Positions 47,111 to 58,002 of a stretch of DNA of 64,000 bases are shown here, in pieces (the first letter of the stretch is position 1; every line of letters begins with the position of its first letter). The DNA comes from Polytrichum commune (Eukaryota; Streptophyta; Polytrichopsida; Polytrichales; Polytrichaceae). The position numbers were made by a program, and so were the translations under genes. The stretch is taken from NCBI GenBank assembly GCA_950295325.1, contig OX485806.1:56475169-56539168 (forward strand). Reading direction: 5' to 3'. A model generated the notes under the pieces. That model made no database searches. It saw only the letters and a list, made by a program, of their open reading frames with translations, and was not told where the DNA came from.

Positions 47111-47307
47111 TATAGAAAGTAAATGATTAGATTGCTTGTAATCAATAGAAATGTAATGGAAAAGACATGAAAAATGATAAGCTTAAAATAAAACCATAAT
47201 GATGGTCCAAGAGGGTTATGAGTCATCCCATAACTTTCATATGAACCAAAGAAAAAAAATAAAACAATAAAAACCAAAGCAAAGCAAGGAAAATATGATA
47301 TTCCAAG
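47111..47307 (+). mobile_element. Copia LTR A, 5' part, spanning the right breakpoint
   Basis: It aligns with LTRs B-D from TATAGAAAGTA(A/G) (TGTAGAAGGTAG in the others) through AATCAATAGAAAT, AAAATAAAACCA(T/C)AATG, CAATAAAAACCAAAGCAAAG and ATTCCAAG. It crosses 47275, where the inverted repeat begins, without a break. At 47307 it is interrupted by the solo LTR. Confidence 0.8.
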
Positions 47308-49197
47308 TGTAGTTAGGTTTTTGCTATGACTCAACAAACCCAGGGAATTAAGTCTCCAAGAAGATTGAGATAGTGTCTATAAGGGTTAGTGTCACAGTGG
47401 ATTAAGGATCACAATAACAAATTAGGGTCTTTATTTCTTCATTATTTCTTTATTCCACTTATTCTCCACTCTCATGGTTCCTTGTGTTTTCTCTGTTGTG
47501 AGTGATTCCGTCCTATCTTCAGGGAATTCTCTATCACTCTATGTCTTGACCTATTTCAGTTGTGAAGCTCAAAAGCTTGGCAAGTTGTCATAGGCAATTT
47601 GTCGGGACATAGTCCGGGGTAATGTCTTTTGTATGCCACATCGTTTTTGCTATAATTTCAAATTGATTCATTTTAATTCGACTTACAGTCGTTCGGCCAT
47701 TATTCTCAAAACTGTAATCATCATCTTCATCTTCAACTTATCTGGCAACTTGTCACCACAAACATCCACAAGATCATGTATAATAAAAACATCAACAATT
47801 TAGGCGATATTCCTTGATTAAAGCCTTAATTCATTTTAATCTCAAGGTGGATTGCCTTTGGTAATGTCTTACACTAATCAAGTAACTTATCTTCCTCGAG
47901 ATGGTAACGTCTTTTGCAGCTTATCGCCTGCTATTATATTTGTTTTTTGTCTGCAATCGTGGCATTAGCTTCGTGCCATGTACAGTCTCCTCACTGTTCT
48001 CAAGCTAAGTCCTACTAGCGCCAGTTCTTTGCACTTTCTATCTTACTCCAAGACGACACTTGTAAAGTCTGTAGCCTACCTTCTCTCGTCTTTCTCAACT
48101 TTACCCTCTTCGTCACATATTGGCGATAGCCTTGCAACCTCGGCGATAGCCCTTCCAGGACGCTCCGGTTTCCTGTTGTTCAACAAGCGATGGCTTTTCT
48201 TGGCATTACCATCTCCTCTCTCAAATAGGCAATTGCCTCTTCACGGCTAGTTATCTTCATTGGCTCGTCTCCAAACTATTGCCTTCTAATATCACTCCCT
48301 CAAGACTATTGTTTTCTCTCCTACGCACACTTGGCTAAACGCCTGCACTTACCTCTCTCAGGCTAAGTGTTTCGCTTTAAGATTATTGCCTACAACTCAG
48401 TCTCACGACTTCCTTCTCTTAAACTCTTTTCAACAATTAAAACCTCTCTCAGGCAACTTGTCTTCACTATCGTTGGCCTATTGCTCAGACTCGTTCTTGG
48501 TTTCTCACTCATCTGGCCTCATGCCAAAGATTACTTGCCTTTCTGACTTGGACTCTTCATCTTCCACTAGGCTATTGCCCTTCTTTCTCGGCAACCAGCC
48601 TTTGCTTCTTTAACACAACTGACTCACATGTTAATGGCCATAGTCTAACTTCGACCATTGTTATTTCTAGACATTATTTGCAAAGTTCCTCGCCCTCTTG
48701 GCGGATGATTCGTCTATTTCAGTGCTTACGGCTATTGCCAGAAATCACACAAAACAATACTTATATTCCAATACCAAGATCAACAATCAAAATTTCACTT
48801 CAGTCAATTGCCGTTTTTACTCTCAATGTCAAGTTTTCCAAGATAACTTAGAGTCTGAATCACTTGGCTCTTTCAACTAAGTCTTTATCTATAAGCTTCT
48901 TGCTTGGCTAGTTGTCTATAGCCGAACTCAATCACTGAGCTTCGATGTTCACTGCCTATTGCTATCCTACGTTGGGACTATGTAAAATTCTGTAAAATGG
49001 AAAATAACCCACTTGGGCAATAGCCGGCCTCCTTCTTATCCATCGAGGGAGGAGAAGGTGGTTGCAACTGCCTTAAAACGACTATAGCCCTCTTTTCACA
49101 CTGTCAGTGAACTTTTAAGTGACTATCGCCGCTAATCTTCACTAACTTAGTGGTTTTAGCTCGAAAGCTAGGCGATGGCCCAAAAATTGAGTTTACA
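47308..49197 (+). mobile_element. Solo LTR, 1,890 bp, with 5-bp target-site duplication
   Basis: It starts TGTAGTTAGG and ends GAGTTTACA, giving the TG...CA ends and short TGTA/TACA inverted repeat of an LTR. It is flanked by CCAAG on both sides (47303-47307 and 49198-49202). Removing it restores an uninterrupted copia LTR (ATTCCAAG|CATTG), direct evidence of insertion. No second LTR or internal coding region is present, so it arose by LTR-LTR recombination. Inside are six exact GGCNATNGCC sites (48122, 48142, 48228, 48570, 48730, 49171) and many near-matches such as CTATTGCC. The family is not recognised. The strand is arbitrary because transcription direction is not determined. Confidence 0.88.
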
Positions 49198-49271
49198 CCA
49201 AGCATTGTTCATATGCATTTGTGGATGTGTATATGCTTGTGCATTCTCATCTCTAGTCTTATTGACTTCCA
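49198..49271 (+). mobile_element. Copia LTR A, 3' part
   Basis: It resumes LTR A after the solo LTR (CATTGTTCATATGCATTTG...) and ends ATTGACTTCCA like the other copies. With the 5' part the LTR is about 266 bp, the same as B-D. Confidence 0.75.
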
Positions 49272-49433
49272 ATAGGTTGTGGGTATTTTTTAGAGTTTTG
49301 AAGGTGTTTAAATTCCAAAACAAAAGTGATTTGAGAGGCTTGAGTATTGCAAGAATGTATTTGAGAGGTTTGGAGGTGTTTAAACTTTACAAACATTTGA
49401 CTTGAGTGTTGTGAGAGTATATCCGAGCGTACG
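49272..49433 (+). other. Copia leader before gag
   Basis: After LTR A, the sequence includes TTGAGAGGTTTGGAGGTGTTTAAA and ends ATATCCGAGCGTACG directly before the gag ATG. The same leader end (ATATCCGAGCGTAAG) precedes the integrase-fused ATG at 51027. Confidence 0.6.
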
Positions 49434-49924
49434 ATGACATCATTTGACAACAAGGCCGCAAGAATCATTAATAAGTTCAATGGAGGAGCTTCAATATTTG
49501 AAAGTTCAAAATGAAAATGTTGTTGGCATCTATGGATCTTTGCGACATTGTGGACGGATATGAACAAGCTCCACCTTCCAAAGCGGATCCTAAGGTCAAG
49601 AAATAACACCAAAGGCGCGTGTAGAAGGCCATGTTCATCGTCGGCCTTGACTTGGCGCATAACCAACTTGTGCACATCAAAAGTTGCAATGGACTATATG
49701 ATGGCACGTTTGATGCACAAAATGTCAAAGCGTAAGGAAAAGGGGCCCCAAGTTGAGGTTGCTACCATGGTGTTGCAACAAAGCAAAAATGAGAATTCAT
49801 TTCCGTGCCAAAATATAAGGTCGTGCTTCTATTACGGCAAAAATGGCCACATCGTGGGTTTTTGCTACAAAACAAAGAACAAAGAATGCGCAACTAAGAA
49901 GTATGCAAATGAAGATAACAATTA
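49434..49924 (+). pseudogene. Copia gag relic
   Basis: It starts ATGACATCATTTGACAAC. Frames include LLASMDLCDIVDGYEQAPPS and ADPKVKK, characteristic of plant Ty1/copia gag, then a stop where the related families have a continuous frame. A second frame (49548-49925) carries CFYYGKNGHIVGFCYK, a zinc knuckle whose second cysteine is replaced by tyrosine. The relic ends just before LTR B, with protease missing. Confidence 0.82.
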
Positions 49925-49977
49925 AAAAATTATACTACGTAATGGGGCACATTCCAAGAATGCGTGCAAGTAGATCA

Positions 49978-50242
49978 TGTAGAAGGTAGAACATCAGTTT
50001 GATCGTAATCAATAGAAATATAAAAGAAGAAGCATGAGAAATATTAAGGTTAGAATAAGGCTACCATGCTAGTCCAAAGAAGGATACAAGTTATTCCATA
50101 TTGTTTGTATGAACCAATGAAGGAGAAAAAAAACAATAAAAAGTAAAGCAAGGAAAACATGAGACCATCTCACTCCAAACATTGTTCATATATCTTTATA
50201 TAAGTGTCTATATTTTAGCAATCTTATTTTTTATTGATTCCA
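49978..50242 (+). mobile_element. Copia LTR B
   Basis: Starts TGTAGAAGGTAGAACATC, ends TTGATTCCA, 265 bp. It has no polypurine tract before it and a leader after it, so it is a 5' LTR or the shared LTR between two deleted elements. Confidence 0.8.
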
Positions 50243-51026
50243 ATAAGTTATGGGCCCACCATGCAAGTGAAGGGCCTAGATATTTGATTGCATTTGTGTT
50301 TGCGGAGTGGATCTTGAGGAGTTGCCACTTCGGAATGTTGAAAGGGTCCGAAGGCGCATTTTGTTGTTGTAAGTATTTTTTGTTTTTGTTTTTGCTTGAA
50401 TGTGTGTTTAATGCAAGAGCATGTGATTTGAGTTTCTTGAATTTTGAGAGGTTTGGAGGTGTTTAGACTTCAAGGATTTCTTTGAGAGCTTCGAAAGAGT
50501 TTAGACTCCAATAGTACATGACTTGAGAGACTTGAGTGTTGAGAAACTTATTTGGAATTATTTAAACTTTAAAGCATTTGACTTGAACGTTTTGAGAGTT
50601 TTGAAGGTGTTTAGACTCCAATAGTACATGACTTGAGAGGTTTGAGTTTTATAAAAGATTCTATGAGAGTGTAAGATACATTTGAATTAAAGATATCTCA
50701 TTTGAATGATTTGAATGTGCTTAGAATTCTCTTGAGGTGTAAAAAATCTTATTGAATGATTTAAGAATGTAAGGCATTTGAGGTTAAGGAGATTTAATCT
50801 GAATGATTTGAATATCTTTCGAATTTTTTTGAAGTGTAGAAAATCTTATTTGAATAATTTAAGAGTATAAAACATTTGAGGCAAAGAAGATCTTATTTGA
50901 GTGATTTGAATGTCTTTCAAATTTTTTTGAGGTGTAGAATATGTAGCTTAAGATATTTGAGAGTGTAAGGCATTTAGGGTGAAAGATATATTGTTTGAAT
51001 GTTTTGAGTTTATATCCGAGCGTAAG
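50243..51026 (+). repeat. Copia leader with degenerate 98-bp tandem repeats
   Basis: After LTR B the leader begins ATAAGTTATGGGCCCACCATGC. From about 50608 to 51000 a degenerate unit recurs: AATGATTTGAAT(A/G)T at 50705, 50802 and 50900 (intervals 97 and 98 bp), each followed by GA(A/G)GTGTA(A/G)A and a AAG(A/G)CATTTGAGG-like end. A phrase CTCCAATAGTACATGACTTGAGAG occurs twice before it. The leader ends ATATCCGAGCGTAAG. Such AT-rich untranslated leaders may hold packaging or promoter signals; that is inference. Confidence 0.75.
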
Positions 51027-52870
51027 ATGGCATCGTTGGAGAAGTTTAAGGAGTTCAAGGCATTCATAGAGACACAATTGAAGCACAAAATCAAAATATT
51101 TTGGTCGGACAATGGCGGGGAGTTTGTTTCCAAGGCATTTAATAATTTTTTGAAGGATCATGGTATCGAGAGCAAACGTCTATTCCATGTACGCCTCAAC
51201 AAAATGAAGTGCTGGAGCGTGCGAATCGTACCATCGTGGAGATGGCAAGGAGCATGTTTCATTTTGAAAACCTCGACAAATGATTTTGGGCAAAAACAAT
51301 TGTTAATGCGGTTTACACACAAAACCATTGTCCAACATGGGCGTTGGATTTCATTATGCCCGAGGAAGCGTGGAGAAGAAGGAGGCTTTGTATTGCACAC
51401 ATGTGTATCTTTGGGTGCGTCGCCTACACAATGGTGACGGATGAACAAAGAGGTAGGCTCAATGCAAATGATACAAAATGTTTGTTTTTGGTTTATTATG
51501 AGGGGATTAAGGCTTATAGGCTAATGTGTTGAAATTTAAAAAACATAAAAAATAAAAAATGGCCAAGCATATCACCATTAGATGCATTCTTGCATTAGGA
51601 GCCGCCATGAATTGGGAGACTCACCAAATGGATGTAAAAATGGCATTTTTAAATGGAATATTGGAGGCGGAAATTTATATGGATCAACTAGAGGGTTTCG
51701 TACAAGAGGGGAAAATAAAACTTTGTGTACAAACTCAAGAAAGCTTTGTACAAGCTTAAGCAATCGCCGAGGGCGTGGTACCACCATATCGATTCATTTT
51801 TTTTATTAATGAGGGTTTTTGTAAAAACGAAGCAAATCATTCATTGTACGTCAAACAAACGGGTGAGTATTTGTTGGCAGAAATCCTCTATGTGGATGAT
51901 TTGATCATATTGGCAAACAAATGTAACCCAATTGAAGTGGCTCAAATCGGAGCTCGAGAAGGAATTTGTGATGAGCGATCTTGGAGAATTGTACTATTGC
52001 CCAAGAGTGGAATTTGAGAGGAATAGAGAAACCCGTATCATTACCATGAACCAAAGGAGCTACATCGAAGAGGTCCTCAAGCGTTTTGACATGGAAGATT
52101 GCAAACCGGTTGGAATCCTGTTCAATGTGAATTCAAATTATTAAAACTTTTGGATGAGGAATTTGTGAACGTGCAAAGGGAAATGAAATGTGTTCCATAC
52201 AAGGTCGGAGTAGGATCCTTCGTGTATGCAATGCTAGCCACAAGGGCCGATATTGCATTTGCGATAAGTACGATGAGCCAATTCATGTCGAAGGCCAGCC
52301 CACCGCATCGGATGGGCGTAAAATGTATCATGAGCTATTTGAAGGGCATTTTGAACTTCAATTTATGCTTCGGAGGCAAGGATATTGTTTTGAGAGATTT
52401 TTGCAATGCAAATTGGGCTGGAGATGCAAAGGACATGCAATCCATCTCGGGTTACGTATTTTTTTGTTGGAGTTGGAATCATTTCATGGAAATGTAAGAA
52501 ACAACCAGCCATTGTATTCTCTATGATATAGGCGGAGTACATGGCTACTGGCCATTGTACTAAGGAAACGGTTTGGCTTAAGCAACTTCTGGCGGATGTG
52601 GGATATGTGCAAAAAAGACCGACATCCATCATGTGTGACAATCAAGGATGCATAGCACTTGCAAAGAATCTCACACACCATGCTCGCACCAAACATATCG
52701 ATGTACAACATCACTTCATTAGAGAGAAACTAGAAAATCAAGAGATATGTTTGAAGTATTGTCCTACAAAAGATATGATAGTAGACGTGCTAACCAACCC
52801 ACTTACAAAGGATAGGCATCAAAAATTAACAAAGAAAATGGATTTAGAAACCTTTGATTATTTGCAAAAT
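51027..52870 (+). pseudogene. Copia polyprotein relic: integrase, reverse transcriptase, RNase H
   Basis: The start ATGGCATCGTTGGAG is like the gag start but continues straight into integrase (KFKEFKAFIE, SDNGGEFVSKAFN); the first catalytic Asp region, gag and protease are absent. Then come a frameshift, FGCVAY (51407), RT segments HQMDVKMAFLNGI (51623), YVDDLIILANK (about 51889) and MSDLGELYYCPRVEFERN, then GSFVYAMLATRADIAFAI. RNase H follows with WAGD (about 52418), KHIDVQHHFIREKL and TNPLTKDRHQKL. At least four frame changes and stops exist. A purine-rich AAAATGGGAG just before LTR C is the polypurine tract. Not functional. Confidence 0.93.
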
Positions 52871-52875
52871 GGGAG

Positions 52876-53139
52876 TGTAGAGGGTAGAACATTAGATTTC
52901 TCGTAGTCAATAAAAATATTAAAAAAGAAGTTTGATAAAGAATAAGGTTAGAATAAGGCTACCATGCTAGTCTGAAAAGGGATACAATTTATTCCATATT
53001 GTTTGTGTGAACCAATGAAGAGAAAAAAAACAATAACAGGCAAAGCAAGGAGAGCATGAGACCATCTCTCTCCAAGCATTGTTCATATGCCTTTGTATAG
53101 GTGTCCATGCTTGTGCAATCTTATTTTCTACTGATTCCA
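52876..53139 (+). mobile_element. Copia LTR C
   Basis: Starts TGTAGAGGGTAGAACATT directly after the polypurine tract and ends CTGATTCCA, 264 bp. It is the 3' LTR of the preceding polyprotein relic and is followed by a second RNase H relic without leader or gag. Confidence 0.85.
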
Positions 53140-53146
53140 ATAAATC

Positions 53147-53870
53147 ATGGATTCGGTAACCATCAAGTTGTTTAAACTTTCAAATGAAGAATATGAGAAT
53201 GTGCAAAGGAAAATGGAAGGTATTCCATACAAGATTGGGGTAGGATCTTTCATGTATACAATGGTAGGTGTGAAGGCGGATCTTACATTTGCAATGCGTA
53301 CGGTCAACCAATTCATGTCGATGGTTGGTCCACCGCATTGGATGGCCGTAAAACACATCATGAGGTATTTGAAAGGCACTTTGGACTTCGAATTATGCCT
53401 CGGAGGCAAGGATATTGTCTTAAGAGGTTTTTACTATGCGGATTGGGTGGGAGATGCAAACGGTCGGCGATCCACCACGGGGTACGTATTTTTTGTTTGA
53501 GTTGGAGTCATTTTGTGGAAATGAAAAAAACAACCAACCATTGCATTGTCTACGACGGAAGTGGAGTACATGGCTACTAGCCATTGTACTTAGGAAACGG
53601 TTTGGCTTGGGCAACTTTTGGCGGATGTGGGATATGTGCAAGAAGGACCAACATCCATCATGTGTGACAGTCAAGAATACATAGCACTTGCAAAGGATCC
53701 CACACATCATTCTTGCACCAAACATATCGATGTACAACATCACTTCATTAGAGAGAAACTAGAAAACCAATAGATTTCATGAAGTAGTAGACATGCAGAC
53801 CAAACCAATTGCAAAGGATAGGCATCAAGCATTAATACAGGCAATGGGTTTAAAAACCTTGCAAAACTAG
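53147..53870 (+). pseudogene. Second copia RT end/RNase H relic
   Basis: It covers the same region as 52139-52870: YKIGVGSFMYTMV, VKHIMRYLKGTLDF and YADWVGDANGRRSTTGYVFF, then RNase H to the element end. Together with LTR D it forms a diverged duplication of about 1.0 kb of RNase H plus LTR C. It has its own stops, for example TAG within the region before the last 40 codons. Confidence 0.88.
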
Positions 53871-53881
53871 CAAAGTGGGAG

Positions 53882-54149
53882 TGTAGAAGGTAGAGCATTC
53901 ATTTGCTTGTTGTCAATAAAAACATAATGGAAAATACATGAGAAAAAATAAGATTAAAATAAAACCACAATGCTGGTCTAAATGGGATAAGAGTAATTCC
54001 GTATTTTGTTTATGAACCAAAGACACAAAAAAAACAATAAAAATCAAAGCAAAGAGAGCATGAAATGTTATCATTCCAAGCATTGTTTATATGCCTTTCA
54101 ATATAAGTTTATATTTGTGCAGTCTCATATTTAGCCTTATTGACATCCA
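53882..54149 (+). mobile_element. Copia LTR D
   Basis: Starts TGTAGAAGGTAGAGCATT after a purine-rich GCAAAGTGGGAG and ends GACATCCA, 268 bp. It terminates the copia chain; Ty3/gypsy sequence follows within 40 bp. Confidence 0.8.
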
Positions 54150-54185
54150 ATACTCTATTGTATGAACCCGAACTATGCAACTATT

Positions 54186-56870
54186 CTGAAACAAAAATTT
54201 GACAAACTACATGCAGTAGAGTTTATACACTTGTTAAAAAAACATGGCTATCACCAATTATGGTAGTTCCAAAGAAAAATGGAAAATTAAACATATATAT
54301 TGACTTCCAGAAGATGAATGCCACCACATAAAACAATTTGTACACAATATTATTTGTAGATGAAATGTTGGACCTAGTAGCGGGATATGAACCAAAATAT
54401 GTTTGTGACAGGTATTCAAGTTATCATGAAATCAAAATTAGTAGACATGGTAGATGACATACCACCTTCAACACTTCTATGATATGGACACACGTTTGGA
54501 AAAAACTCCGGAAATGTTTTTTCAAACGTCATCAATTGGCCTGACTTTGAATATTTTTGTATCTTCTTTGGCATCGTTTTGTAGTACATCGCCTCCAAAA
54601 AATGGAAGATGTCGGATCCAAAAAGAAATGGAAGCACTGGCGTCCATGCCAACACCCAAAAATCCTCAAAACATTCAAGTTATCAATGGTATTGGCCAGT
54701 TCTAATGGTGCTTCATCAAGAACTTTGCCTTCATTATGGCATCCATCACCAAATTGATGAGGCAATTGGAGGAGTTTTTGTGGACGCCTAAGTCCCAAGC
54801 TGTTTTCCAGGAAATTAAATCTAAGTACGTCAATGCTCCCATACTCGTCGTACAACATTGGTATAGGGAGTTCCATGCCTGCATAGACACATCCAACCTT
54901 ATAGTAGGTGCTTTGTTAGGCCAAAATTTAATCAGAAAATGTGATAAGCCTATAGCTTATGCATCACGGTTACTTAACAAAGCAAAGTGGATCTATACAA
55001 CCACGTAGGCCTTAACTATGGTGTATGCATTACTCGGCCATCATTTGTCAAGTAACAAAAAATTCTATGTAGACCACATACGGGGAGGTCATTGTCAAAA
55101 TTTTATTAAACCATGTGAGAAAAAATATAGGGTATTTTTTGTTGAATAAAACAAAAAAAAACTTTAAAAACACTATAGTTTGGACAAAATGGCCCATACA
55201 ATATCATATCTAAAGTAAAGAAAGTGAAAAATATAGGTTGTAGTTAATTTTTATTAATAAATTAGGGAATTTTATATTATGAAGAACAAACAATTAATCC
55301 AAGGTCCAAAATTGTCTTTAGATTGGATGAAAAATTGCCTAAATTGACTTAAAACGATCTAGTTAGATGTTGGCAAGCTTGGGGTGGTCACTATGAGTTT
55401 CAATGTAGTGTTGCATTGTTTCATGATAGTGATGCAACCATGTATTGTTGTTTTTTTGTTTATGAATTAACATCAATTCAAGTCAATATTCCAATATTTT
55501 TGATAGATGGTATAGTTTACAAAACAACATAAAGTTTATAACATCAATTATGATGTAATAACCTATGATATTATAATTATTTACCTATAGGCTCTTGAAA
55601 ACAACCTCAAAGTATCATTTTATCTACTAATAGGTTGCCAATTATTCAAGAAGTTTAGATAAATAACCCATTAATAACCCTCTACCGCACGTGGTTAAGG
55701 AAAATACATAGTTTGTGATCCCCCGAGAGACCACATGGCCTTGGTGCATGTGGTCAATAGACCTCAAGTTTAGGAAAAGTGGCATGTTGGTTATTACAAT
55801 TCTTTGTATATAATTTTAAGATAGTTTACAAGCCTGGTAGGAACCACATGGTAGCAAATTATCTCATTAGGATGGCCAAGTCCAAACCATTAGTTAGTCC
55901 ACAAACGCCACTCTCTTCAATATTCGTGTTCCATGGGATACGAATCTATGTGTGTCCCTTGTTGAACTCCCCAATCATCTATGGTAGGAATAATGTTGAC
56001 GGTTGATCCTACAAAATTTCAATTTTTTCCTCAAAAATGGGATTTTGTTTAAACAAAGACAAAATTAGCTACCACGTCGGTGGTGTCCGTACGATGTTGC
56101 AATTACTCTATTAAAAAATCGGAGGCGTTCATTTGGCAACTTCAATCACAACCTAAAAAATACTCTACACTGGGACATGGTGGCCTACCTTGCAAAAGGA
56201 TATCGTCAATTATTGCCAAAACTGTGATGAATGTCAACAAAAAAACTGAGCTAAATAAATGATCCCTTGCTCAACTTGTCATTCAATGCTAGTAAGACCT
56301 TTCATGAAATGGGGATTATATTTTGTTGGGCCATTAAACCGGTAGGTCGGTATACATGCAAACAATATATTTTGGTTGTTGCTGATTATAATACCAATTG
56401 GGTAGAAACTAAGGCTCTTCTCACAAGCATTGTGGTAGTATTATTGTTCTTTTTCTATATGAAAATAATCTTACTCATATTGGATGCCAAAATTATTTTG
56501 TGAATGACCAAGGCACCCATTTTCTCAATAAGTCCATCAAATACCTAACAAATGGTTTATTGATTAAACATAATACATCCACAACTTACTACCCCTCAAG
56601 GTAATGGCCAAGCAAAGTCATCCAATAAATTTATAACCACCCTATTGATTAAATTGCTAAATGACTTACAAAATGATTGGGACGAACATCTCGCGATAAT
56701 TCTATTTGCCTATTGGATTTTTTTTACGGCTGCTACCGGAATCTCTGATTCAATTGGTATATAGCCTTACACCGTTCATGCCTACAGAGTTCTTTGTCCA
56801 TACTATAGCCAAGATCCATGAGGACAACCCTACATGCATCAATCACACAATAACGAATTAAATGTAATTT
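54186..56870 (+). pseudogene. Ty3/gypsy pol relic: RT, RNase H, integrase
   Basis: In order: RT start (TWLSPIMVVPKKNGKLNIY near 54235, then FQKMNAT), FVDEMLDLVAGYE (54353), the RT C-terminal stretch PTPKNPQNIQVINGIGQF (54649), and RNase H (KSKYVNAPILV, PIAYASRLLN, 54736-55008). Then come VYKPGRNHMVANYL (about 55815), the integrase zinc-binding region WWPTLQKDIVNYCQNCDEC (56178), KWGLYFVGP (about 56310), ILVVADYNTNWVETKAL, and DQGTHFLNKS with YYP (56500-56600). The RT catalytic YxDD box is not visible, and frame shifts occur every 100-250 bp. Domain order RT-RNase H-integrase is diagnostic for Ty3/gypsy. Gag and LTRs were not found next to it. Confidence 0.92.
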
Positions 56871-57138
56871 TTGGATGAAAATTGATTAACAACTTAGCAT
56901 GAACAATTTTGTCGCTGATGAGAATGTGACCATTAGAGTCAGGACCACTACCGATCCAAACAATTCTAGATGGGTAACCATGTTGTTTAGTTTCCTAAAG
57001 GTGCCAAAGATCATCCATGCAAATTACGAATTTGACGGATAGCTTCCTTTAAGGTTCAATTCCTCCTGCCTAATAACATGGTGCTATTGGTTGTGAAACA
57101 TTGTCTGATCCTAAACATGTACCAAGTAACAACAACAA

Positions 57139-57162
57139 ATTAAAACCCTATCGGGTTTTAAT
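57139..57162. repeat. 10-bp perfect hairpin
   Basis: ATTAAAACCC (57139-57148), 4-base loop, GGGTTTTAAT (57153-57162). It lies between two unrelated gypsy relics. Confidence 0.55.
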
Positions 57163-57429
57163 CAATGCATTGCTCGGAGGTAATGATCTAGATCATGGGA
57201 GGGAGGACAACCCAAATATACAAGCATGTACCATTTCAAAAACCGGTAATCATTAGAAGCTAAGTGGTAATAATAGTGTGGAAAATGGTAGACAAACTCA
57301 GGTAGTGGATGAGGACCAACATGCAAAAGGTCAGCACCAAGAAACAACTCGTAAGACAATTAAGAGCCACTTAGATTTGGGAAGCCAACCTATAGAAATA
57401 TAAATATAGCTTATGATGTCAAAACCCAT

Positions 57430-57800
57430 CATTATGACAAAACATGAGAGAAATCCAACCTCCGAGACAATGAAGGACAAGTTGGGTAATTTTCCAATTC
57501 TTTGATGTCCAAATTTTACCAAGACCTTTGAATTGCACACTGATTGGAGTGCCTTAGACACGGGGGTACGCTTAACTCAAAAGGATGATGGAGATTAAAA
57601 ATACGTGATTTTTATGCATCAAGTGGTAACAACAACGCATAATCAACTTGTCCATCTTATGAAGGAGAAACTTTGGTTGTTGTTTGGGCCATCGCTCAAT
57701 TTTGGCTTTACTTACGTGGCCAAAAATTTACTTTAGTTACTAACCACCAACCTCTTAAGTATTTGTTCACATCAATTCATGGGCCTTCGAGTGAATGAAT
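57430..57800 (+). pseudogene. Second Ty3/gypsy RNase H relic
   Basis: HTDWSALDTGVRLTQKDDGD at about 57536 is followed, after frame changes, by YEGETLVVVWAIAQF and YLRGQKFTLVTNHQPLKYL (57656-57755). These are the hallmark strings of the Ty3-type RNase H. Since a gypsy RNase H already occurs at 54.7-55.0 kb followed by integrase, this must come from another element. Confidence 0.85.
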
Positions 57801-58002
57801 TCGGAAAAAGAGAATTTAGAAATTGATGCCATAGAGAGCATTATGGTTAAGGGGTTAGAAAAATGAGCATCATGTCAGTTGAAAGTTGAATATCAACAAT
57901 AAGTGAATTAGTAATATAGTCAAAAAAACCTAAACCCTAAAATGTTAGAAATCAACATTAAATAAGTTATTGTTGACAGATATTAGGTAATCAACATTAT
58001 GA

